Translations under genes and position numbers: made by a program
Notes under the pieces: generated by a model
What the model was told of the DNA's origin: nothing
What the model saw: the letters and a program-made list of their open reading frames with translations, nothing else
Databases searched by the model: none
Assembly (NCBI RefSeq): GCF_029689925.1
Contig: NZ_CP121445.1
Location: forward strand, 3,146,501 to 3,210,500
Source: Anaerocolumna sp. AGMB13025
Lineage (GTDB): Bacteria; Bacillota; Clostridia; Lachnospirales; Lachnospiraceae
Direction of reading: 5' to 3'
DNA: 64,000 nt
Shown here: positions 19,257 through 29,300 of the stretch, piece after piece
Numbering within the stretch: position 1 is the stretch's first letter
Layout: each line of letters opens with the position of its first letter

Positions 19257-19949
19257 ATGTTAGAAGATTTAAAAGAAATAGTGTTTAAAGCAAATATGGA
19301 GCTTCCAAGTCGTGGACTTGTGACTTATACCTGGGGGAATGTAAGCGGTATAGACCGCGCAACGGGTTATATGGTCATTAAACCCAGCGGTGTGGAGTAT
19401 GATAGCATGAAGGCAGAGGATATGGTCGTTGTTGATCTTCTCGGCAATCATATCGAAGGTAACTATAAGCCCTCCTCCGACACTGCAACCCATATTGAAT
19501 TATATAAAAAGTACCCTGAACTTGGGGGTATTGTCCATACCCATTCCACCTGGGCAACATCCTGGGCCCAGGCTGGCAGAAGCATTCCGTTATATGGCAC
19601 AACCCATGCAGATTATTTTTACGGCCCCATACTCTGTGCCAGAAGCCTGACAGAGGAAGAAATCAACGGAGAATATGAGAAGAATACCGGTCTTGTAATT
19701 ATTGAAACCCTGACCGGAAAAAATATCAAGCCCATGAGTTTGCCGGGAATCCTTTGCACCAATCATGGTCCCTTCACCTGGGGCAAAGATGCCTTTGAAG
19801 CCGTACACAACGCAGTGGTACTGGAAGAAGTGGCAAAGATGTCCTGTTATACGGAACTGATTAATCCCAATGTCAAGCCAGCACCGACTGCAATTGCAGA
19901 CAAACATTATTTGCGTAAGCATGGGGAAAATGCTTATTATGGGCAGTAA
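19257..19949 (+). CDS. araD: L-ribulose-5-phosphate 4-epimerase
   Basis: This class II aldolase-family enzyme converts L-ribulose 5-phosphate to D-xylulose 5-phosphate (EC 5.1.3.4), feeding the pentose phosphate pathway. The 230-residue protein has TWGNVSGID, the zinc ligands in [11 protein letters not shown] and a further His in [13 protein letters not shown] 19257 has AAGGAAGG upstream; an earlier ATG at 19218 lies inside the end of araA and has no ribosome site. It is cotranscribed with araA. Confidence 0.94.
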   Translation: MLEDLKEIVFKANMELPSRGLVTYTWGNVSGIDRATGYMVIKPSGVEYDSMKAEDMVVVDLLGNHIEGNYKPSSDTATHIELYKKYPELGGIVHTHSTWATSWAQAGRSIPLYGTTHADYFYGPILCARSLTEEEINGEYEKNTGLVIIETLTGKNIKPMSLPGILCTNHGPFTWGKDAFEAVHNAVVLEEVAKMSCYTELINPNVKPAPTAIADKHYLRKHGENAYYGQ

Positions 19950-20117
19950 TTAGCCGTAACCCAGTTAAAAAAATAATAGAATCCAGGGATTATTAGAAAT
20001 TATACAACTAATATACAATAAGAGTGATATACTAAATATTGCTAATAATAGATAACTCGTTAAATTAACAATTGACCAGTGGTATCAAAAATTTTAAACG
20101 TTATTATCTGGAAAAAA

Positions 20118-20228
20118 GAAGGATTATATATTGTAAATTTTTATGGAACGTATGCGCGACTGCTGCAAGAGAGTACGAAACCCCTTGCTTATGTAGGCAT
20201 AGAATAAAATTACAATATATAATCCTTC
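20118..20228. repeat. 111-base foldback element downstream of araD
   Basis: GAAGGATTATATATTGTAA (20118-20136) and TTACAATATATAATCCTTC (20210-20228) form a perfect 19-base stem that continues inward with small bulges. The inner part holds GCAAG...CTTGC. It could be a bidirectional terminator between the converging araD and minus-strand regulator genes, a small mobile element or a structured RNA. No direct repeat flanks it. Confidence 0.7.
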
Positions 20229-20335
20229 ATCTATATACTGAGCCTTATTAATTGATATCATTTGTTCATGAAAATTTTCTCAATATTTATTAATATGAGA
20301 TAGCTCCTATTACGATAACGGTACATGTAAAACCA

Positions 20336-21118
20336 TCAGGTTTTAATCTTTTCTCTATAATCACTGGGGGTACAGCCGCATTGTGCTTTAAAGAGCCGGT
20401 TAAAATGACAGATGTTAGCAAAACCGGAATCCAGTGCTGCTTGTCTGATTGTCACAGCCTCATTGTTCATCAGATATTTTGATTTTTGAAGCCTGGCTTG
20501 TATTAGTTCCTCCTTTGGGGTACTGTTAAAGAACTGCTGATAATAGGTATAAAGCTGACTTTTCCCGATATTTAGTATTTTGCACATCTGATCTACCGTC
20601 CATGGTTGTTCACAGCTTTTAAGCATCAATTCTCTTAAGCTTAACAATTCCGCATAGATTCCCTGCCTTTGTTCATATGGGATCGACTCCTGCATCTGGT
20701 AGCGATTAAGCATGATAAGGAGCTGGGTTAAATAGGCGTTAAGCATCTGATCTACATTTGACATCTTATTAATAGATTCCTGATAAATCTTTTTTATCAA
20801 CCAATTAAGCTCTTCGACATTATCTGGATAGAAGATCCGGTTTTGTTTTAGGTCATATTCCTCTATAATCTCTGGATTACAAAAAAAGTGTACGTAACTG
20901 TTGAAAAACTCATGAACTGCCTGGTAATGCTGAGGTTCTCCCGGAGAATACAGGATACAGGCGCCAGATTTTGCCTTTACAGAATCACCACTGGGAAAAT
21001 AAAAGGTCATAGGTGATAATATGATCAGAAAGAGATAGCTGGGAGTACCAGACGGACGTAAAATAACATCATGGTCAGGATTGTGGGTATGATATCCGCA
21101 AAAATCAATGGTTAGCAT
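20336..21118 (-). CDS. AraC-family regulator, probably of arabinan use
   Basis: The 260-residue protein has an N-terminal AraC-type sugar-sensing beta domain (residues about 1-150, including LRPSGTPSYLF) and two C-terminal helix-turn-helix motifs (WTVDQMCKILNIGKSQLY and VTIRQAALDSGFANICHFNR). A perfect CGGAGG 6 bases before this ATG fixes the start. The frame is open for 45 further codons upstream with a hydrophobic reading, but no ribosome site supports them. It is divergent from the GH51 arabinofuranosidase gene, and the shared region has a 22-base tandem duplication, so that gene is its likely target. Confidence 0.85.
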   Translation of the reverse strand: MLTIDFCGYHTHNPDHDVILRPSGTPSYLFLIILSPMTFYFPSGDSVKAKSGACILYSPGEPQHYQAVHEFFNSYVHFFCNPEIIEEYDLKQNRIFYPDNVEELNWLIKKIYQESINKMSNVDQMLNAYLTQLLIMLNRYQMQESIPYEQRQGIYAELLSLRELMLKSCEQPWTVDQMCKILNIGKSQLYTYYQQFFNSTPKEELIQARLQKSKYLMNNEAVTIRQAALDSGFANICHFNRLFKAQCGCTPSDYREKIKT

Positions 21119-21256
21119 GGTTTTCCTCCGAAGGGTTGGTATAGGGTCATCCATATCGATAAATTCATGTAAATAGGGCATAGTATTTATATAAAACAGT
21201 ATAGTAACAACCGGAAGAAAAGTCAATATTATAAGAAAGAATGTAGTTTTCATTTT

Positions 21257-21300
21257 CTATATAAATGATATAATTTAACTATATAAATGATATAATTTAA
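21257..21300 (+). promoter_or_regulatory. Perfect 22-base tandem duplication in the arabinofuranosidase control region
   Basis: Two identical 22-base units (21257-21278 and 21279-21300) each contain GATATAATTT, so each carries a possible -10 box TATAAT. They end 25 bases before the GH51 gene. They may double a promoter or a regulator-binding site for the divergent AraC-type protein. Confidence 0.65.
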
Positions 21301-21322
21301 CTACGACAAGTAATGGAGGTAA

Positions 21323-22822
<1,500 letters not shown>

Positions 22823-22873
22823 GAACGGCTAAGGTTATTTTACTGTCAAGACAGGATAATCAGCCCTGATACG

Positions 22874-22914
22874 AAATATCCCGCAAGTCATTAAGACCTG
22901 CGGGATATTTTAAG
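22874..22914. terminator. Terminator between abfA and the peptide locus
   Basis: AAATATCCCGCA (22874-22885) pairs perfectly with TGCGGGATATTT (22899-22910) around 13 bases, followed by TTAAG. The T-rich side favours the plus strand; it lies between converging genes and may also stop the minus-strand operon. Confidence 0.72.
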
Positions 22915-22937
22915 TATGATATTTTTACCGGCTTACC

Positions 22938-23063
22938 TTAAGCTACTTGCACATTAATATAGTCCCAGGATGGAACACTGCCACAGCCTGAGCAACCAGC
23001 GCTAACGGTTAAATTAATAACTTCCTGGCTTTTTACCTGTTTTTTGCCTAATTGTTTTTTCAT
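22938..23063 (-). CDS. Precursor peptide of a radical-SAM-modified natural product (CLI_3235-like)
   Basis: This 41-residue peptide starts MKKQLGKKQ and ends in a short core with AGCSGCGSVPSWDY. AAAGGGGG lies 9 bases before the ATG; an upstream in-frame ATG has none. The LGKK leader and its place as the last gene behind a radical SAM maturase, a companion protein and an acyl-carrier-like protein match the clostridial CLI_3235-class locus as I remember it. Unlike the Cys-rich precursors that give the maturase its name, only two cysteines (24 and 27) are present. The modified core is probably after residue 21. Activity is unknown. Confidence 0.75.
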   Translation of the reverse strand: MKKQLGKKQVKSQEVINLTVSAGCSGCGSVPSWDYINVQVA

Positions 23064-23103
23064 AAAGAATAACCCCCTTTCCTTAGTTTTTATCATTAAC
23101 ATA

Positions 23104-23349
23104 TTAGAGAACAATAAGCTCTGCAATATGATGATAACTATCGAATTTTCCCTCTATTACCGCTTCCTTTGATATTCGTATCCCTAATTGCTGTTCGATA
23201 TCATAAAGAAGCAATACCAATTCTCTGACAGGAAGGTTAATTTCTTCTGCCAATAACTTCTGGTCTTTTCGTTCGGGATTTTTGGAAAAATCAATACCTG
23301 TCCTTTTTTTAAATATTTGATTCAGTACTGCGTCTAACTGGGTTTCCAT
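23104..23349 (-). CDS. Acyl-carrier-related protein of the peptide maturation locus
   Basis: The 81-residue protein folds on paper like an acyl carrier protein: helix, then LVLLLYDIEQQLGIRI as helix II, then a last helix around HHIAELI. The Asp-Ser-Leu at the head of helix II that carries phosphopantetheine is replaced by NLP, so it probably cannot carry an acyl group in the normal way. AAGGAG lies 7 bases before the ATG and 12 bases separate it from the preceding gene. It fits the family described as acyl carrier-related in peptide maturation loci; its role is unknown. Confidence 0.75.
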   Translation of the reverse strand: METQLDAVLNQIFKKRTGIDFSKNPERKDQKLLAEEINLPVRELVLLLYDIEQQLGIRISKEAVIEGKFDSYHHIAELIVL

Positions 23350-23361
23350 AGCAGGCTCCTT

Positions 23362-24702
23362 TCACAGGGGTAAATCCGAACAATTTTCGGATAACTGATC
23401 TATTATTTTGTCGGCAATTTCTGTAATGGTTGTTCTGTCTGTAAAATCATAAACATTATCGTACCCAAATGTACCGATTTTTTTTCTGATAAACGTACGA
23501 TCCAAAGTAATGAAACTTTTGACAAAAGAGTCCTGGGTAATATCTTCTGTTATGGCTGAAATATGAAAATAGTCGATGGATATTCTGAAACGGTTATAGA
23601 TTTCTTTGGCGATTTTATCATAATTGTTGTCGACCTGTAATGAAAAATAGGGCAGTGCCATAATTCCGCAGTCACAATTTACAGCCCGGGAAATTTCATA
23701 AGTCAGGATACCAAAATTGTTGTGATTATATTGATCAAAAGGTATCGCGCCGCCTGGAACTCCAATAATAATGACCTCTGGATTTTCTGTAAGTTCAATT
23801 TGCTTTATGTAATGGTTATACCGTACAATCTTGTCGGCCTCATTGATTGTATCGGCATACATAAATTCAGGAAAGGGATGCAGTCCTAAGATAGAGCTGT
23901 CCCGTCTGGAGGAGATAGAGGAGACCTGATATCCTTTTTCTAACAGCTCATTTCGCAGGGCAAGTTGTATTTCATATTTATCTGTACCTTGATAAGCACC
24001 AAGTACGGCAATTACTGGAGTATTGATATCATAACAGATATTCGGTTCTTTAATCTTTTGTACTTGGGCTTTATGTTCTTGGACCATTTGATTTTGATTT
24101 ACTTGATTCTGATTTACTTGATTCTGATTTACTTGATTCTGATTTACTTGATTCTGATTTACTTGATTTTGGTTTACTTGTCTTTGGTTTACTTGTTCTT
24201 GATTTACTTGTTTTTGATTTACTTGTTCATATACTTTTTTATCTGGATTCATTGGCTCTTGTACTATTGGAGCCATGTCTGTAAACATTTCATGGTTTGT
24301 GTTCTCATGATGCATTATTAATCGGGTAATATTTAAGTCCGATGGGATGATCTGTGCCATGCGATTTAATTCTTCCTTATTACGATACCGGGTATAAATT
24401 ATTTTTTTACCATTTTGGATGGCTTCCTCCAAACGGTTTTTAAGCAAAGATTCCGGCAGAGTTAAATTGGAATCTTCTATGAACCAAACAGCAGAGCAGT
24501 TTGACAAGGCTTCTTTATAATCGCAGGAAACCCTCATAATTTCCGTTGTACATTCTATCTGAGTGTGTTCAAGCCCCCAGCCTCTAGGGCTTACCAAACC
24601 TGTGATATACGAGTTATTGAGTAAGTTCTGATGACGAACAACAGGTTCGTAGTCTTTATTAAATGGATAAAGCATAATCCGATACATTATTGACTGTTCC
24701 AA
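23362..24702 (-). CDS. Peptide maturation system protein (TIGR04066-like)
   Basis: The 446-residue protein has an N-terminal domain to about residue 150, a repeat linker at 160-204 made of nine QVNQ[KERN] units, and a C-terminal domain with GAYQGTDKYEIQLALRNELLEKGYQV, like a P-loop-type NTPase (IAVLGAYQGTDK in place of a canonical Walker A). Its neighbours match the TIGR04066 family of clostridial peptide loci. The start is TTG 24702: AAGGAGG lies 7 bases upstream, and the next ATG is five codons in. It lies between the maturase and the acyl-carrier-like gene. The exact reaction is not known. Confidence 0.72.
   Translation of the reverse strand: MEQSIMYRIMLYPFNKDYEPVVRHQNLLNNSYITGLVSPRGWGLEHTQIECTTEIMRVSCDYKEALSNCSAVWFIEDSNLTLPESLLKNRLEEAIQNGKKIIYTRYRNKEELNRMAQIIPSDLNITRLIMHHENTNHEMFTDMAPIVQEPMNPDKKVYEQVNQKQVNQEQVNQRQVNQNQVNQNQVNQNQVNQNQVNQNQVNQNQMVQEHKAQVQKIKEPNICYDINTPVIAVLGAYQGTDKYEIQLALRNELLEKGYQVSSISSRRDSSILGLHPFPEFMYADTINEADKIVRYNHYIKQIELTENPEVIIIGVPGGAIPFDQYNHNNFGILTYEISRAVNCDCGIMALPYFSLQVDNNYDKIAKEIYNRFRISIDYFHISAITEDITQDSFVKSFITLDRTFIRKKIGTFGYDNVYDFTDRTTITEIADKIIDQLSENCSDLPL
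24091..24225 (-). repeat. 15-base tandem repeat inside the maturation-system gene
   Basis: Nine in-frame copies of a 15-base unit encode QVNQK, QVNQE, QVNQR and then six QVNQN. The six QVNQN copies are nearly identical at DNA level, as expected of a recently expanded, length-variable repeat. Confidence 0.85.
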
Positions 24703-24720
24703 GCAAATACCTCCTTAAGA

Positions 24721-26166
24721 TTAATCTTTTCTATCTGTATCCGGATCATATCCGAATTCATGAAGTACACAAAAATCTTTAAAGTTATTTTCCAGGTCTG
24801 TTTTTACTTTGCTGCAGGACTGTCTAATGAAATCCCCGGATATTTTATTCCCGTCATCTGCTTTGGTAATACAGATTTTGCAGTAGTAGTAGGCCCAGCA
24901 GTTGTGACAGGCTTCGGCGGTTTCCCTTTCAAGGTTAAGTAGTTTCTCAGCTTTATCAATATGAATGCCTTCCTCGATGTTTCCAAGGATGGAAGCCTCT
25001 GAGGACTCACTGACTCTCTCACAGGGATATAAATTACCGTCGGCATTTACAAATAACTTCTGTCCTCCCGGAATACAGGTGCCGCCGCGATGGCACTGAT
25101 CCGGAATATGGGATTGGCTGTCCTTCTTTAATCGGACTGCCAGCTGTTTCATAGTTCGGAACTGGTTTTCCAGCAATTTTGAGGTTTCAGTTTTTAGTAG
25201 CCAGCCGGTCTTACTTAAATACAGTTTAAAGAGTTCGTATTTTAGTTCTGCGGAAAATTCTTTGCCTGATGGGATTTCTTCTTTGGCATAATCGCCGCTA
25301 ATAAGAGCGGTGTTAAACCCCACTTCTTCAAATATACGGTTTTTATTTAGAAATTCATTTACTTTTGCAAAGGAATTATTTGGATCTAATACGGTATTAA
25401 ACGATACCCTGTTATGATAAAAGTCAGGATACTCCTTCCTAATAAAGGTTATATTATTCAGGATAGTTTCAAAGGAACCCTCTTCACTGCCTGCAAATTT
25501 ACGGTGTTTGTCATGGATTATCTTAGGACCATCCAAACTGATTAAAATGTTAAAGTTGTGGGTCTGTAAAAAATCAATTTTGTCCTTGGTCAGGAGAGTG
25601 CCGTTGGTAGTAAAGTTAAAATCAACTGTTCTGCCTTCTGCCTGTTCTTCTGCATAAAGAACACACCTTTTAATCAGCTCAAAAGCCAGTAAAGGTTCTC
25701 CTCCATAGAAACTATAACCAATCCGGGCGGAGTCCCTGGAATGCTGGATTAAATAATCAATAGCTTTTTTTGCAGTTTCGAAGGACATGGTTTTATCTGC
25801 GTGAGACCTGTTGTTATATCCCCCCGAATAGATACAGTATTCACAGCGTAAATTACAGTTTTGGGTGATTTGAAGAATGATATGTGACAATTTATTCTTA
25901 AGGTAATATTCTAAGATTTCTGTCATAGGATGTTCGGACACCAAAACACGATTTGTTTTTAAGTAACCGGCCTTTTTCAGTTGTTCAATATATAACAATA
26001 CAGGCTTGTCCATTTCAGATTTAGAGTCGGCGTTGTGAGCTAGTACGTTATAAACCTCTACAGGAATTTGAAGAATTTTATCTTTATTTACGTCATAGAA
26101 ATAATGCCCTTCAGATGTTTGGAATAAATGGATAAACGGTTTTTCTTTCAGGTTATCTTTCATCAT
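24721..26166 (-). CDS. Radical SAM/SPASM peptide maturase (CcpM-like)
   Basis: The 481-residue enzyme has a short N-terminal peptide-recognition region, the radical SAM cluster motif CNLRCEYC (Cys104, 108, 111), YSFYGGEPLL and TTNGTLL, then a SPASM domain with cysteines at about 358, 364, 382, 420, 423, 429, 432 and 451. Such enzymes make thioether or carbon cross-links in precursor peptides. It is first in a four-gene minus-strand operon whose last gene is a small peptide with two Cys. GGGGGAGG precedes the ATG pair at 26166 and 26163. Specificity for that peptide is inferred from position. Confidence 0.87.
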   Translation of the reverse strand: MMKDNLKEKPFIHLFQTSEGHYFYDVNKDKILQIPVEVYNVLAHNADSKSEMDKPVLLYIEQLKKAGYLKTNRVLVSEHPMTEILEYYLKNKLSHIILQITQNCNLRCEYCIYSGGYNNRSHADKTMSFETAKKAIDYLIQHSRDSARIGYSFYGGEPLLAFELIKRCVLYAEEQAEGRTVDFNFTTNGTLLTKDKIDFLQTHNFNILISLDGPKIIHDKHRKFAGSEEGSFETILNNITFIRKEYPDFYHNRVSFNTVLDPNNSFAKVNEFLNKNRIFEEVGFNTALISGDYAKEEIPSGKEFSAELKYELFKLYLSKTGWLLKTETSKLLENQFRTMKQLAVRLKKDSQSHIPDQCHRGGTCIPGGQKLFVNADGNLYPCERVSESSEASILGNIEEGIHIDKAEKLLNLERETAEACHNCWAYYYCKICITKADDGNKISGDFIRQSCSKVKTDLENNFKDFCVLHEFGYDPDTDRKD

Positions 26167-26578
26167 AGGTACCTCCCCCTTTTTCTAATACCTTGTATAA
26201 GTTATATTCTACCCCTGGTTTACAATATATTCCATATACAAATGTCACATATATCAACATATAAATATGTTAAATATTTACATATAAATTTCATTGGAAA
26301 TCATAAATGTAATAAAAATGATCCACATACATTATTAAGTATTTGCTGAATCAATGAAATTTTGCATATTTACACATACATATTAATCGTATCCGATAGA
26401 AATCCCATTATTTATAAAGGTCGGTAAATAGCGGGACTTAACTTGTTCTGGGAATAAAAGCCTGTAATGGTTTTTCATGTAATAGATATTTAATAAATAT
26501 AGATATATGTTTTTTCATCATAATGTGTTAAAATATTTTGAAGAGTAAAAATGTCTGGTAATAAAAGGAGAATATATT
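26167..26578. other. Divergent control region between the peptide operon and the deacetylase
   Basis: About 410 bases, very AT-rich, without a gene. It must hold promoters in both directions. Imperfect ACATATAAAT-type words recur near 26255-26380. I see no convincing consensus promoter or riboswitch. Confidence 0.4.
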
Positions 26579-27766
26579 TTGGACAAAGAGATGAGGGCAG
26601 GCAGACAAGGCTCCAATACTCCAAGAAGCAACCGCGTAAAACGCATAAAGATATTTATAGTTATAAGTGTAATCGTTTTATTAATTCTTCCAACGGTTTT
26701 ATGTATTATTATGTTTTTTAAACTGAACTTTTTGCAAAAGCAAATCGATATATTAATGGTTGACCGGTATGGAGTTACCTACAGCGGTAAAAACAGTACA
26801 AGTAATGAATTAATTGCACAGGCAGAAACCTATAACAGCAGTATGAAAACAGAACAGTCAAAGACAGAGTCTGATCAAACCAGAATCAGTGATAAAGTTA
26901 ATGGTAAAAAGATGACTAATCTTGAAGAAAATACCAAAAGCGATTATAATAAGAAAGAAACGGATACAAAGGTCTCTAAAGAAAGCAATAAAAAGGATCA
27001 AACCGGTAAAAGCAATGGGAAATCTCAAAATACTGATAAGTCTCTAAAAACTGCAGATACTTTAAAATCCGATAAACCAGATGCCAAAACTCAAAAGTCC
27101 CAAGAGAATGAGTTTAAGGATTTTGACAAAAAAACAGTATATCTGACTTTTGATGACGGTCCAAGCAAATATACCGAAGAGATTCTGAAACTGCTGTCGG
27201 CTTATCAGGTAAAGGCAACTTTTTTTGTAATAGGGAAAACAGATACCTATTCCAAAAAAATGTATAAGGAAATTTTAAAGGATGGTCACACCCTGGGGAT
27301 GCATTCTTATTCCCATGATTATAATAAGATATATAAATCCCTTGAAGATTTTGATAAGGACTTTACAAAGATAAGGGATTTGTTATATGATACTACTGGA
27401 TACCTTTCTACGATCTACCGATTTCCTGGTGGCAGCAGCAACAGTGTTATGAAGGAAGATGTTTCGGTGTTTATTAATTATCTGAATCAAAAGTCAGTTG
27501 TATATTTCGACTGGAATGTAGTAAGTGGTGATGCAACCGGAGTAGAGTATACGCCGCAAGAATTATATGAAAGTGTCATCAACGGTATAAAAGTACATAA
27601 TAGATCCATTGTTTTAATGCATGATACGGATGCAAAAGGCAATTCCGTAAAAGCCCTAAAAATGATTCTGGATACATTAACGGAACAAGGAGTCGAATTA
27701 TTACCATTGAATGAAGATGTAACGCCCATACAACAAGTAAAATCAAGTTCATCAGAACTAAAATAA
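26579..27766 (+). CDS. Membrane-anchored polysaccharide (peptidoglycan) deacetylase
   Basis: A cytoplasmic start and a membrane helix at about residues 24-48 are followed by a long charged Ser/Lys/Asp-rich linker (about 80-180) and a NodB domain. Catalytic motifs are complete: TFDDGP, HSYSHD, RFPGGS, DWNVVSGD and LMHD. It should remove acetyl groups from N-acetylglucosamine in cell wall outside the membrane, which often gives lysozyme resistance. The start is TTG 26579 with AAGGAG 8 bases upstream; the first ATG is 20 bases away from that site. It precedes a bactofilin gene by 26 bases. Confidence 0.87.
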   Translation: MDKEMRAGRQGSNTPRSNRVKRIKIFIVISVIVLLILPTVLCIIMFFKLNFLQKQIDILMVDRYGVTYSGKNSTSNELIAQAETYNSSMKTEQSKTESDQTRISDKVNGKKMTNLEENTKSDYNKKETDTKVSKESNKKDQTGKSNGKSQNTDKSLKTADTLKSDKPDAKTQKSQENEFKDFDKKTVYLTFDDGPSKYTEEILKLLSAYQVKATFFVIGKTDTYSKKMYKEILKDGHTLGMHSYSHDYNKIYKSLEDFDKDFTKIRDLLYDTTGYLSTIYRFPGGSSNSVMKEDVSVFINYLNQKSVVYFDWNVVSGDATGVEYTPQELYESVINGIKVHNRSIVLMHDTDAKGNSVKALKMILDTLTEQGVELLPLNEDVTPIQQVKSSSSELK

Positions 27767-27792
27767 TAAAGCTATTTACAGGAGGATAAAAT

Positions 27793-28548
27793 ATGGGTTT
27801 TTTTAAGGAGTTCAAGGACGATTTATCTCAGGCAGTAAATGAACTATTACCGGAAGAAGTGTTTGACGGCAATGCAGAGGTTAATACTTTAGAAGATGGA
27901 GCAGAAGAAACAGTTTCCGAGACTACGGCAGCGGAGGATTCAGCAGATTTGGATGATGATAATGTAGATATGGATATTCTGGATGCTATATTAACCAGGG
28001 AAGAGAATGAGGAAGAAAGTCAGGAAGAGAAGACAGAGGAAGAGAATGATGGGGATAAAGAACCTGAAAAGGAAGATAAGTCCAGTGAACCTCCTAGATT
28101 TGGCAATGATGAAGTAACCGTTATAACAAAAGGTACGGTTATCAACGGTAATATTACTTCGGAAGGATCCTTGGAAGTAATGGGTACAATCAAAGGTGAT
28201 ATCGACTGTCAGGGCAAACTATCTGTTGTAGGTCTTGTAAATGGTAATTGCATGGCTGCGGAAGTATATGTTGGTGCAAAACGTTTTGAAGGCTGTATAA
28301 CCAGTGAAGGCAGTATAAAAATCGGACTTGGAACTGTGGTTATCGGGGATATCACAGGTACGTCAGGAGTTATTGCAGGGGCTGTAAAGGGAGATATCGA
28401 TGTCAGCGGTTCTATTGTGATTGATTCCTCCGCAGTGATTAAAGGAAATATTAAAGCTCAGTCCATTCAAATCAATAATGGTGCTGTGATTGAAGGTTTC
28501 TGCTCTCTATCCTATGCATCCATAGATATTGATAATATATTTGAATAA
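27793..28548 (+). CDS. Bactofilin-like polymer-forming protein
   Basis: The first half of the 251-residue protein is acidic and disordered (about residues 15-105, rich in Glu and Asp). The second half is a right-handed beta helix with regular short repeats such as GNITSEGSLEVMGTIKGDIDCQGKL, broken here into its units GNITSEG and GTIKGDI, as in bactofilins. Bactofilins self-assemble into filaments that place cell-wall or envelope enzymes. Its place just after a peptidoglycan deacetylase suggests it may position that enzyme. AGGAGG lies 8 bases before ATG. It is followed by pyrH after 17 bases. Confidence 0.87.
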   Translation: MGFFKEFKDDLSQAVNELLPEEVFDGNAEVNTLEDGAEETVSETTAAEDSADLDDDNVDMDILDAILTREENEEESQEEKTEEENDGDKEPEKEDKSSEPPRFGNDEVTVITKGTVINGNITSEGSLEVMGTIKGDIDCQGKLSVVGLVNGNCMAAEVYVGAKRFEGCITSEGSIKIGLGTVVIGDITGTSGVIAGAVKGDIDVSGSIVIDSSAVIKGNIKAQSIQINNGAVIEGFCSLSYASIDIDNIFE

Positions 28549-28565
28549 CCGGAGGTACTTTTTAT

Positions 28566-29270
28566 ATGAACAGATTCAAAAGAGTCTTACTGAAATTAAG
28601 CGGGGAGGCTCTGGCTGGTGACAAGAAAACCGGTTTTGACGAAGCCACCTGCATCGCAGTTGCTAAACAGGTTAAGCAGCTGGTAGAGGATGGAGTGGAA
28701 GTTGGAGTTGTTATCGGCGGTGGTAACTTCTGGAGGGGAAGAACCAGTGAAACTATTGACCGTACCAAAGCGGATCAGATTGGCATGCTGGCAACGGTTA
28801 TGAACTGTATTTATGTTTCAGAAATTTTCAGATATACAGGTATGAATACGCAGATTCTTACCCCATTTGAATGTGGCAGCATGACAAAACTTTTTTCAAA
28901 GGATAGAGCAAATAAATATTTTGGTAAAGGTATGGTTGTGTTTTTGGCGGGCGGTACCGGACATCCTTATTTTTCTACGGATACCGGCGTTGTGCTGCGG
29001 GCTGTTGAATTGGATGCAGACGTAATCCTTATGGCTAAGGCTGTTGATGGTGTATATGACAGCGACCCGAAAAAGAACCCTGAGGCTAAGAAATTTGATG
29101 AAATCAGTCTTTCGGAAGCCCTTGACCGTAAGCTGGCGGTAGTGGATTTGTCTGCAACTGTATTAAGTATGGAAAATAAAATGCCAATGCTTGTATTTGC
29201 CCTTGAGGAAGAGAATAGTATTGTGAAAGCAGTCAGTGGTAACTTTAGCGGAACCCGAGTAACTGTTTAA
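28566..29270 (+). CDS. pyrH: UMP kinase
   Basis: PyrH phosphorylates UMP to UDP with ATP (EC 2.7.4.22). The 234-residue protein has the amino-acid-kinase fold pattern: KRVLLKLSGEAL at the start, VIGGGNFWRG, GGTGHPYFSTDT and the uridylate-binding region KAVDGVYDSDPKKNP. Length is standard. CGGAGG lies upstream of ATG 28566. It starts the conserved pyrH-frr-uppS-cdsA run; the usual upstream genes rpsB and tsf are absent. Confidence 0.96.
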   Translation: MNRFKRVLLKLSGEALAGDKKTGFDEATCIAVAKQVKQLVEDGVEVGVVIGGGNFWRGRTSETIDRTKADQIGMLATVMNCIYVSEIFRYTGMNTQILTPFECGSMTKLFSKDRANKYFGKGMVVFLAGGTGHPYFSTDTGVVLRAVELDADVILMAKAVDGVYDSDPKKNPEAKKFDEISLSEALDRKLAVVDLSATVLSMENKMPMLVFALEEENSIVKAVSGNFSGTRVTV

Positions 29271-29300
29271 TAACTAAAATATATCATTGGAGGAGTTTTT

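Noticed and set aside
21119..21253. 45-residue hydrophobic N-terminal extension of the minus-strand AraC regulator
   Set aside because: The strong GGAGG lies before the ATG at 21118, and the extension runs into the promoter region.
23965..24321. Plus-strand repeat protein rich in Leu, Ile and Tyr
   Set aside because: It is the opposite strand of the QVNQN repeat inside a well-supported gene.
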